Source: Scytalidium lignicola
Taxonomy: Eukaryota > Ascomycota > Leotiomycetes
Length of the DNA: 64,000 nt
Assembly (NCBI GenBank): GCA_002812745.2
Contig: NCSJ02000085.1
Location: forward strand, 1-64,000
Reading direction: 5' to 3'
Position numbers and translations under genes: made by a program. Below the pieces are notes generated by a model. That model made no database searches. It was not told the DNA's origin and saw only the letters and a program-made list of their open reading frames with translations. Positions 50,292 through 61,436 of the stretch are shown here, one piece after another (within the stretch, counting starts at the first letter, position 1; each line of letters begins with the position of its first letter).

Positions 50292-53200
50292 ATGAGTAGC
50301 CCGGAGGATATCAAGAAACAAGACCCCTACATCTTCAAGACTGCCGATGACTTCTTCCGGGAACTTGACGAGACCGATCCTCCGGCGTACCGGCCAAGGA
50401 GAGTCTCCTACAACGAAAAGGACCAGCTCCTAAATAACAAATGGAATCCCGTGTCCAATTATGGTAGAATATTCCGACTAAATGGCAGGTCATATTTCCT
50501 GCTTCAGTTTATGCGTCCAAAGGTCTGGCGCATTCAATTTGATCCGCAGTTTAAGACTCCGGATATGTTTAGTGATTATAATACGTTGGTGACCCTGCAG
50601 ATCATTTTGAAATGATTCGTGATACAAGTACATGAAAAGTACGCGGTGCGAAGCTCAAATCGTGACTGATTAAGTCTACAGGCGAACGATCGTGCAAGAC
50701 ACCCTGTCTGATTTGATAGAGACGCTGGATGCCATCGAACACATCCGATGGGGGGTCGAATTTATTGAAGATCCTCAGTATTTTATACTTCAGTCGGTCA
50801 AATATGAGCCGCGAGAGATTGTCCTGCAGATCTGGATCCAGCGCAACCCGTTCAAAATGACGGCTGTACGCATGCTGAAGAGTTTACCGCCTGCGGATAG
50901 CCTCCCAAGAGCTCAAACTCATCATAGTGACTTGGATATGGAGTCTACCCAAGGGGTCCAGAAGGCCGTCATCTGGAAGACCAAGGAATCCGGCCTCCAA
51001 GTTTTTGAAAAAGCAACAATCCTGTCGGTGGAAAAATCAGTGACTGCTAATTATATGGGTTTTGGAGAACAGGGGGGCAAACACCTCTTCAAAAAGGATA
51101 CATACATGAATTACTTTAGTAAGCTTAGATAACCTCTATTTCCTAAATCTCATCTATTTTCTTGGCCAATCCCTAAATATAGCTCACACAATGCTGACAT
51201 CAAAAGACTTTGACAATATACACTATTCTAATGTATATGGGCTTGGACCGTATGACGATCGTGAACCTCTGTACCATTCAGAGCCATACTGGATTGAAGT
51301 CAACGCCAATCCTGGCTATCAATCTCACGTGGCAACATTCATCGATAATTACTCTCATGTCTGTGTGGATCTAGGCCACAAAGACCCCACAACTTTGCGA
51401 GTAGCAACTCGATTCAACAGCTTTCAATGTATTCTTATGGCCGGTGATAACTTCGAAGAAATCATCCAGCTGTATACATCTCTCATTGGTAGGCCCAGGC
51501 TCAAACCACGATACGTATTAGGTTATCATCAAGGCTGTTATGGCTACAGTACTCAGGAAGAGGTTATGGAGGTTGTAGAGCAATACCGGAAACATAACTT
51601 CCCAATTGATGGTATGCACATTGATGTTGATATACAAGAAGATTATAGTACGTTCACTATTGATAGGAAGCGGTTTCCTCATCCATACAAGATGTTCAGT
51701 GATCTCAGGCGCAAAGGTGTTAAATGCGGCACCAACATTACACCGTACGTTAATAGCTGCCGTGGTAAGGAGTATAAAGTATACAATAGTCTTTATGGCC
51801 AGGGATATTATGTCAAGGATATTCGAGACGAGTCCGAGCTAGCGAAAGGCCCAGAAGTTCAAAGGTACTTACAGTACGGCTATGGTCATGATCCCAATCC
51901 ATACATGAAAGATCCTACGACTGAGAGCCCTCCGTACAAAGTGGACTATCCTCAGAACTTCACCAAAACTTACCAGTCGAAAAATGGTCCGTTCTATGGC
52001 GGAGTATACTACGGCAATGGAAATGGTCATCCGGGAATCTATCCGAATCTGAATGATACGAAAGTGCGCAAGTGGTGGGGGAAACAATACAGGGACCTCT
52101 TCAAATACGGTCTTGAATTTGTTTGGCAGGATATGACATCCCCATGCATCGCGGAGGAATTCGGAGATATGAAGTCGTATGTCTTTCTCTCTTAAAGGCG
52201 AAGAAAAATTGAAACAAGGATAAATGAACGAAAACATACTCACGCTGTACAGGTTTCCTTTTAGATTGCTTCTGGATTCTGACGGGTGGTCTGGAGACCC
52301 CAACGCCGCCAGCCAAAAGAAAGCAATTGAGATTTGGTCTCTTTATAGTTACAACCTGCATAAGGCAACATACCACGGTCTCAACCATCTCTGGAAGAAC
52401 TGTGACAGAGAAAGCGACTGTGACGGCGATACATGTAAAGGCAAAGTCTACAAGAAACTTGAGTGGCGCAAATACAGGCGCAACTTCATTATCGGGCGAG
52501 GGAGTTTTGCTGGGATGCATCGCTACGCTGGGCTTTGGACTGGCGACAATCAGTCCACCTGGGAGTTTCTAGATATCTCGGTAGCTCAGGTATTGGCATT
52601 AGGTCTCTCTGGTCTCTCTATTGCAGGTGCTGATGTTGGTGGATTTGGATACCTTGAATCGAGCAACGATTATGCTGATCCGGAGTTGTTAATTCGATGG
52701 TACTGCGCATACAGTCTCTTGCCCTGGTTCCGGTGAGTATTTCTTCTACAGTGGAATGCTGCAAATGCTAATCACCCTTCAGCAATCATTACACTAAAAG
52801 GCAAGTTGTGGATGGAAAAGTTGTCAAGGAAGGAAAGCTCTTCCAGGTCTGTTATACAAAATATTCCATATCTGCATGTGTCCATTAACGAAAAACTGCA
52901 GGAGCCTTACCAGTATTATGAGTATTATCAAAGGAATAAAGACAAAATACCACCTAGCGAAGAGATGATATACAGGTCAGTGTTGCCAGTTTGCCGATAT
53001 TATGTGCAACTGCGATACAGTTTGCTACAACTGCTCTATGATGCCATGTTCGAGAATGTGATCAACGGGCTTCCAATTGCACGTGCGATGGTGAGTTTAT
53101 TTATCTAACCTCTTCGATTGAAATTTGGATCCTTGCTATGACTCAAAAAGAAATTTTTGTTATCAACTACTTCCAATATCTACAATTAACATCACCTATA

Positions 53201-54344
53201 GGTCATAACTGATGAACAAGACCGCTCTCTTTTCGCAGGAGATGTATGTACTCCCCTGGTTATTTGTACAACCTGAAGCTTACCAGAGATACAGAACCAA
53301 GGATACACTAGAAGCCAGTATATTGTCCGCAGAGATCTCCTAGTTGCACCAGCTCTATGGCGACATGCTGAGCGAAGCACCCGCAGGCTCTACCTGCCCT
53401 ATCCCGACAAATGGTTCCCCATGAATCTGCGACCGGATGATGACCTAGGAGACAGCCTCCTACCTCAGGTTGACGGTGGCACTCATGTAGAGTACGATTG
53501 TCATATTAGTGATGTGGCTGAGCAAATGCCTTACATTACCCCGATGTATATTCGTGAAGGTAGGTGAAAGGTGTCGTCTCCTCAGCAGCACTTAATTAAC
53601 ACTTGATAGGAGCAATAATACCAAAAATTCAAGTCCGGGATTGTGTACCAGAGTTGGGGCAAAAACTGGAAAATAGCCTCCAGGCCCTGCCAAATCCTGT
53701 TACGATCCATGTTTATCCAGGTAAACGGAATGTAAGCTTCCAATCATTTCTTAATCAATTTATTGAAATAATTGATCCCGCACTTTTGTTATGTCTTCGA
53801 AATTTTAAGATTAAAGTTTTGGGTGTTGATGTACTTACTATAATCTAGCGATATGAAATGTATCTTGACGATGGTATCTCAAGAGACAGCGCTCCTTCAA
53901 AGCCATATTTCTCTAAGGAGAAAGCATGCGGAGATGAACAGGCAGAAAATCGCTACTGCAAAGTCGTTATAGAACAGGTAAGTCTTTTAGAATCTTCAGC
54001 ACTACAAAGCCCAGAGCCGACTTACTGAATATTTGTAACAGATGACGTCGAAAAATGTCTACGAGAACAATCACTGTCGAATCACTCGAACAGTGATCAT
54101 TAAAGCGCCATGGAATAAGTATCAAGGTGACCTGAAAGAAATCATCGGTAACTATTACACCGTTGTGTTTTGGCATGAGGAGAATGTCATCCCAAGCTCA
54201 ATATCCTTGGTTGATTGTCACCATTGTGTTTGGTCCCGTCATGAAGATAAGAGGGCAACCAGTGTCTCAATCCCTGTGGATGATGCTCATACTATGCATG
54301 GTATCAAGATTTCTCTATCTTACATGGAGTATTCAGAGGAATAG
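50292..54344 (+). CDS. Exo-alpha-1,4-glucan lyase (GH31)
   Basis: It cleaves alpha-1,4-glucans (glycogen, starch, maltosaccharides) from the non-reducing end by elimination, releasing 1,5-anhydro-D-fructose. Eleven exons by GT-AG fitting: 50292-50584, 50682-51118, 51207-52176, 52253-52732, 52783-52846, 52902-53090, 53202-53243, 53289-53559, 53610-53731, 53849-53977 and 54042-54344; 1099 residues in one frame, close to the ~1070 of Morchella enzymes. The nucleophile region reads FVWQDMTSP (Asp ~552); lyases have WQDMT where GH31 glucosidases have WxDMNE. GLSGLSIAGADVGGF and the N-terminal DYNTRTIVQDTL are also lyase-like. There is no obvious signal peptide, so it is probably intracellular. The last exons (MTSKNVYENN...) are less conserved, and the start ATG is the first in frame. 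Confidence 0.87.
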
Positions 54345-55310
54345 GCGTTCGTTAGTTTCTTGTGCCTTTTGCAAATCGATCTGGACATCTTTGCAAACAG
54401 AGCATATTTATTACTTACATAATGGTGGTTGATTCAATGGTATAAACAGGGTTAAGTTCTAGACATAGATTTCAAGATTTTAAGGGGAAAAGTCTTTAGT
54501 TGATATAAAATATATTATTAATATATAATATAGCACATCTGTGCCTTTTCACCTATTATTTAAAATAGTACTACTAGGATAGTGAATTTGGCTATCAAAT
54601 TAACCGGAAAATTGATCACTCGGCCGTTGCTTACGAAGATAATAAGTTATTAAGTTACCTTGTCGTGGGAATGTCAGCAAAAATTGCCAATGGCCTTGCA
54701 CGTTGTATATTCTACTCATTATATCTATCAACCAGACCAATGGGACTGCTCCCAAATTCGTGCTTACATACTTCAGTTGTCCACCATCTCAGAGGTAAGG
54801 ATACGCAGCACCTTTATACTTCCACCTCGAAGAACAGCTTATTTTATATTAAATAGTTATTAAAGGTGTCAAACTTCTAAATACACCCCCAGCTCAGGAA
54901 TGACCCACATACGGGTGGCTGCACGTGAATTCTTGCTCTTATCATTCTTCGGCTCCGAGCATCTTATCTGGGGGGTAATCTGCCTTTTGAAAGTCGCAAC
55001 TCCCAACACCGAAGAGGGGCATTAAGTAGAACCAGGAATCAATCATACGTGCTCACTGGTATCAATCAAAGGATCTTGTCATCTGGAGAACCCCGCAAAT
55101 TTACCCCGCAGCTCACTCAAGGCATCGTTATTAACCGGAGTGCTGAATTCCGAAAGTATCTCAGCATCATTAAGGGCCTTTGTCGGAACCGTTGCGTATA
55201 TTGCAGAGCATCATCCTACAGTACGCACAGAAGAATCTGCCTGACAAGCCCTTTACGTCCTATCAGCTTCTACATTACACATCCCAATCTCAAGCACTCC
55301 ACAGCCATTG
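54345..55310. other. Intergenic between glucan lyase and second regulator
   Basis: An AT-rich start (54480-54560), then balanced sequence with only short shadow ORFs. No gene or RNA is supported. Confidence 0.5.
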
Positions 55311-57472
55311 ATGGATGGAAGTCGTCCAAGGCGGCAGCAGATGAAATCATGTGACACATGTCGCAAAAGGAAAGTAAGATGTGATTCCGTACGTTGGAGT
55401 GTATGCAGCAACTGTCGCAAATCAGATATAGATTGCAGGTAAGTTATATAGGATAGTTGTGATACTTTTCGGCCCATGATCATCAATCCAAGACCCGCTT
55501 GATGGAATATCGACCTAACAGTTACAGGTTCACGACCAACTGGAAACGGCCTATGCGATCTAAACAAATCAAAGAAGTCGCCCCTCAGGCATCGCTGACA
55601 GCAATAACGGACCAGATGTCGTCTACGGCTTCTCCTGCGTATGAGCAACAAGATCGTTATGATACGGCAACTACGACAGGAGAGGTCTCCACGGTACCTG
55701 ACAGCGTCTCTATTTCCGAAGACTTGACCCGAAACAGCTTACCTCAATTTTATCAGCGTGGCATTGGGGCTTCAACGTGGGCCGTCTTCCAAAGCGTGGA
55801 TCTGATGCGAATCGCATACATCGGTACCGAGGTATCAAATCTCTCACACCTCATCAATCTCGAAGGGCAGGCTCATGGTAATGCTGGTCGTGCTTCAAGT
55901 GCCCCACTGCATCTCCCTCATCCTGCCATTCGACCGACCCGTCCATGGAAGCCGGAAGCAGATCACAGTACATTCACTCCACTTTCTCAAGAGTATTTGC
56001 GCGATCTTAGCTCATTCCCCGCAAAGGAGATCCGAGACTCCCTCGTTGACAGCTACTTTGAGAAGATCAACCCCTATTTCCCCGTCATCGATGAAAGTCA
56101 GTTTCGTCGACAATATGCCAATCCAGCAGGCCCACCAGGTCTTCTAGTCTTTCAAAGCGTTCTTCTCGTAGGCGCCCATGTTTCAAATCACCCCAAAGTG
56201 GTCCAATCACGTCCGATGGTTCGAAATGCTCTCTTCAGACGTGCTAAAGCGCTTTTTGAAATGCGACATGAGAATGATCGCCTCCACTTAGTGCAGAGCG
56301 CATTACTACTCACCTGGCACGTGGAAAATGCTGATACTGCAAGCTGCAACAGTCACTACTGGTCTGGTGTTGCCTGCAGAATAGCGTTTGGCATTGGCAT
56401 GCATCGAGATCTGACAAGTCATGGACCACGGGTGGTCTTGATGCCTTTGAACGACCGTCGTATATATCGGAGAGTCTGGTGGACGCTTTTTCAGGTCGAA
56501 ATTTTCACGGCTCTAGAGCATGGCCGACCATCCATGATAGACTTAGATGAGATTGACCAGCCGCCGCTAGATATTGATGACTGTATCGAAGAAAATGGGC
56601 TCGTGAACCATCGTTTACACCTGGACTATCTCCAGAGGAACGTAGACTTATGCTGCATGATTCTACAAGTTTTAAAAATTAATAGCCCGGGTGTGCGCCG
56701 AAAAGTTGCGACGGTACAATCTATCGTGAGATCTGTGGACTCCAATCTTGCTTCCTGGATGTTAAGGACACCTGCAGTTAATGATTTCGCGTCACTTCAA
56801 CTTCATATCCATTATCATACCATATTACTGCATCTCCACCGGAACAATCACAGAGATTCATCAGCAGCTCGCTGGCAACAAGCCAATAGTTCCATAGAGA
56901 TATGCAGCCAATCCGCGAACGAAATAATTACCATCCTCGAGAAAGTCCTGTCTAATACTATGATTAGCCAATGTTATTTCACATGTGTCACAGGAGCGAC
57001 TGCTACCGCTATTCATATCTCCCAAGTAATTGGGAATGCTCTAGACCAAGGTTCCAGTCTTCTGGCCATCACAGGCCAAAGGCAACTTGAGAGACTATTA
57101 AGATCTACTAAGGAGCTCGGGAAATATTGGTCTAATGGAGAAGCGGTATATAAATTATTCCAGAGCCTATCGCAACGGTTCAAAGCACGCATTTTAGAGC
57201 TCGTCAATAAAACTACCGAAGTACGGTCTAACGATGATATCGTTATTGAAGGTGAGACGCAGGCTGTCGAGTCACAAAGCGAGAATGGAGAAGGATCCAG
57301 TAATGCACAAGGTCAGTTGTGGAACATGGCCGCCAATGAACAGTCTCATCATTTGATTCATGATATTGATTTGCAAAACCTATTGCTTTATCCTGTGGTT
57401 CCACAACAGTCCTTTAATAGTAATGAGGATTGGATGAATGTCTCCCCCGAACAGGGTCTTGGAATAGAATGA
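55311..57472 (+). CDS. Zn2Cys6 transcription factor with fungal-specific domain
   Basis: A two-exon gene: exon 1 is 55311-55438 and exon 2 is 55522-57472, with the intron (55439-55521) starting GTAAGT and ending CAG; 692 residues. The zinc cluster at residues ~14-41 begins SCDTCRKRKVRC and ends IDC at the exon junction. The middle homology region (PF04082 type) starts around YFEKINPYFPVIDESQF and includes RRVWWTLFQVE. It would act in the nucleus, and its position between glucan lyase and amidase suggests control of neighbours. The long open ORF beginning at 55499 lacks the zinc cluster; the splice shown restores it. Confidence 0.88.
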
Positions 57473-57497
57473 CTTCTTAAGATGGCTCTGAGGAGAT

Positions 57498-59678
57498 CTA
57501 TTTCCCATTACAGATAACATCAATGATCTCCGTAGCTGCTACAAGCTCCTCATCTCGATACGGTGTTCCCACAACCTGCAAGCAGACAGGCTGCGTCTTC
57601 CAAAGTTCTGGATCATCTAATAATAGGACTAGTTAGATACAAACATGAGAGGAGAACTAGATACTCACATGACTCCCAGGTGATCCTATCAAATGGATTT
57701 TCCTTTGGTTGATATTTCAAATCCTTAGGATCTTTCTCTGCAGTGATTTCCATATCCTTGATAGGCATAATTATGGATGGATAATCCAGTAAGTTGAAGA
57801 TGCTGAAGTACCCCCACCAAATCGGGAATTCATGTGGAATGCCGGCGCTTGGCCCTGCAGGACAAATGAATACATCCATAGGTTGGCCGTCGGCTGCAGC
57901 GTTCCAGCAATTGAGGAACTGATATTTGATTGCTGCCTGAGCAGTATTGGCCTAGTTGCGTTGTCATTGATTGATCAATTATTGCTCAAGCTAGGACTAA
58001 CCTCAAATAGCTCCTGGACAGTCAGCTCCTTGATGTTGAAGGTCTTGAGATAGTGGAGAAAAGTTGGGTGTACCGGTTCGCCGGATTGTTCGAGTAGCTT
58101 GAGTTGCTCTTTAGCGCCCGTTTGAAAATAAAGCTTCCACTACGTACGGCTTCACATTAGCTGTACTCAAGGAAATGGGGTACTTCAGAGATTTATCGGT
58201 ATCGGATGTCGAACTCACTGTGCATAAAGCTGCTTCCCAGAAATCCATGTCGGGCTTGAACTCGAATACTTTATAGTATTATGGTCAGAAAAATATACAC
58301 AATGCACATAACAGAGCTCACCATCATGGCCAGCTGCCCTCAACTTCTCCCTCGTCTCCACCAACGCCCTCTTGATAGGTGGATGCGGCTCAACAACTCC
58401 ATCCGACATCCAAAAACCAACCCTCAATTTCTTCCCCTCTGGTATCTTCACATCTCCTCTCCANGGGGGTCCATGCGGCGGACGGCTCAAACGGAACTGC
58501 GGCATGATCTAATATCACTTTCGCCATCAACCGAACATCCTCCATACTGCGCGCATTTGGCCCGCATGAGACCTTGATCGACACATTCCCAGGCGCTGCG
58601 GTCGTCATACCTCTCTTCGGCACGCGGTCTGCTGTTGGACGCATGCCGTAGTTACCATTGAAGGCTGCTGGTGCGCGGATGGAACCGCCAATATCCGAGC
58701 TGGGCGTGAAGGGACTGCCGCGGAGAGCGACAAGAGATCCGTCACCACCGCTTGAGCCGCCTGGCCCAAAGGCTGGATTGAATGGATTGATGGTTCTCCC
58801 GAAGAGGGGAGACCAGGTTTCTAGGAGCATGCCCGTTTGTGGCATTGTAGTTCGAGCGAAAAACACAGCTGGAGAGGATGTGAGATCAACGTGTGAGCAT
58901 GTGATTATGGGCGTAGTTACAAGAATCGAAAAGAATAGTGATATACACTTTAACACAAAACTCAAGGAAAAGAAGTACATATATAAATAGATTGATAACT
59001 TACCTCCGGCACCCCTAAGGGTCTTGGCCATTGTAGAATCCTCGGTGGCAATATTATCATACCAAGCAACAAAGGCCATTGTAGTCCGTTGGCCTTTAAT
59101 CCAATACGTATCCTAATGCAGTTCGCTCTTAGACAATCCACGCCATCTCCTCTTGGCACTCTGACATATTGAAAGAAAAGCTTACCTTGACAGCAATTGG
59201 CAATCCATGCAGCGGTCCAACAGGCTTCCCCGTCCGAGCCAACGTCTCATCAAGCTGTTTCGCTTGTTCCAACGCCTCTTCTGGGAAGTAGCCAGCAAGA
59301 CAATTAACCTTTTGATGCACCAATATTTCAGTCCCTTTTCTCTTAAAAGTTGGGGAAAGACGGAAAATAGGTTGATTATTAGACCCAAGCTGCTAATTAA
59401 CATACTAACTGGTGTGCAATAGCCGCTCTGGCACAGAACGCCTCGACAACTTCAACAGACGACAGAGCACGCGTTCGCAACTTTTCCACCAGCTCTGTCG
59501 CCGAGGTCTCTGTGATCGCCAATTGCTCGGGAGTAAGAAGGCCACATTTTCTAGGGATAGAGGTCTTGTCTATTATTGAAGGGTCTTTGTACTCTGGGGA
59601 GAGGCGCCATTTGGCTGGGATAGCATCAAGGATGGATTGTTGGGCCGTTGTGGCTATAGTCTGCCAAGTTGAGGCCAT
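57498..59678 (-). CDS. AmdS-like amidase
   Basis: An amidase-signature hydrolase releasing ammonia from carboxamides. Eight exons on the minus strand: 59678-59406, 59308-59186, 59112-59004, 58868-58322, 58268-58219, 58139-58002, 57951-57669 and 57616-57498; 546 residues, like Aspergillus acetamidase. The Ser-cisSer-Lys triad is seen: Lys in LHGLPIAVK, cis-Ser in PGGSSGGDGS, and Ser in SSDIGGSIRAP. The single N at about 58464 sits beside a G run and must be dropped to keep frame, so it is a sequence artefact. It lies tail to tail with the regulator at 55311 (26 nt apart). Confidence 0.9.
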
Positions 59679-61436
59679 CCTAGTGATTAGAGCAAATTAT
59701 GAGGTAGGGTAAGATTTTACTTTAGGTGGCTGATAAGCACAACTTGGCGGGTATATAGACGTAAAGCGAGATGTAAGGTGCTAGATACTTATAAAAAGTT
59801 TACGAAGTCTGAAACTCTTGATGTTTAGAGTTGCTACAGCAAATTTGGACAATTGGCTTCGTAAGATAGTGAGAACGAAGTTATCTAGATTCATTACTTT
59901 CGAGGACCGTAATCCCACTTACTGCGGCAAACAGTTTGTACTGTGTACTGTACACATCTCGGAACCGAGACTCTGCGCGGGGGAGAGATCGCTCGGCAAC
60001 ACCTGTACCGGCCAAACCTATCATCGGCCAACCACTGTAGGATGGGATGGATGGGCACAAATAATTGATAAGAAGATCCTGGAAGATATGAAATATGGAA
60101 AGGGGGGCTGCCCACGTCTCGTACAGCTTCTTACNAAAAAAACGTCCCAGATGGATAAACTGAATGTTAAGGAGGGCAAGCAGCTACGACAGAGGGTAAA
60201 GATTAACCAATGGTTCTGTAGCTACTGGAAATGTGGGATTAGCCCGGAGATCTTCAGGGTCAACCAAAAAATATCAAGCATACTAATAGATTTAGATTCT
60301 GTTAACGTCGTTGCTTAGCTAGTTTTATATTCTAGAAGCACAAGCCGTGATGGTAGAGCGGCACAACGTTGCAGCATATCAAAAATAGCTTAGTTTCTAG
60401 GCTGGAATAGAAATTCGAGGGCAGGTAGTTAGTACACTGAAATGGAATGCGGCTTGTCTTGTCGGGAAAGTTCCACAGTATAAGGTTGGTGAGAGAGTTG
60501 ATGGAGAGGGGAGATAAACGGACAAGCACAATTGTCCAATCTGCGGCCATTGCAGTGGAAGAAGAAGCAAAACGAGTTCCGAACCAGAAATGGTGGCTTC
60601 GGAGATACAAAAAGAGGCAGCAATGACAGGGACAGTGCAGGAGGAAGAGCAGTTGAGCCAGTAAGAGCAGGTTATACGTTTACTTCGAGGTGACACAAGC
60701 ACCACACAGCAATAGCAAGCACTTGCATACAACTTCCGATCGGTTTAAAAACTCCACTTTCTAGATTTCATTTTAATTGGTTGATAATAATAGCAAATGC
60801 AGTCTGATTTATGAGATAACGGTGTCAGTCCTGGAAAACTGTAAAAGTGGAGCCGTTGATGTCAATAGGCACCACGTTAGAATGCTACGTAAGTACAGAA
60901 ACCCTGCTAATAGATAACAGCACTACAACGTTGATTGGCTATATTAAGGTGAAGGCGCAGGGAATGCAAAAGGTCTACGTTTACAGTTTCAAGGTCTGAC
61001 ACTATATGAGGGCAGTGAAAGGGTTTGAGGTATATGCAGGAGAGTTTTGGACAAGTTGGATAGTAAAGATGCTGAAAACGGAAGCAAAAATAACAAAATA
61101 AGACTAGTGTATATAATGGGTTGAGTTTATTTGAGTCTGAGTTGTACTCAAACTTAAGATATATATACTGTATATTAAACTTAAACTTCACTCTAACTTT
61201 AGCTCTAACTCAGCTTAAGTTTTACAATTTCTAAGTGGTATTTGATTAATAATTAGCTTTTAGTATGGTATAAGCTTGAATAAGATTATCTACTCAGATT
61301 TAAAATACTGTTATCACGTCAAATTTAACCTTAGTCATGTTTAACCCGATTTAAACCTCCTTTCATACCTACATTTTCAATAAACTTTTCCCCGTATATT
61401 AAATTAATATTATTCGACATTCATTCATCAAAACAT
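59679..61436. other. Intergenic, 1.76 kb
   Basis: A 166-codon plus-strand ORF (59818-60318) containing an N shows no recognisable domain and I do not call it a gene. Several overlapping minus-strand ORFs at 60330-60740 are equally unsupported. The section from 60760 to 61430 becomes AT-rich, with short direct repeats of CTTAAGTTT/AACTTAAAC type near 61150-61215. Confidence 0.5.

Noticed and set aside
50292..54344. Ordinary GH31 alpha-glucosidase call for the 1099-residue protein
   Set aside because: The nucleophile motif is WQDMTSP and the N-terminal blocks match glucan lyases rather than the WxDMNE type of glucosidases.
59818..60318. 166-codon plus-strand ORF
   Set aside because: Contains an N that may be a frame artefact, has no recognisable motif, and its composition gives no coding signal by eye.
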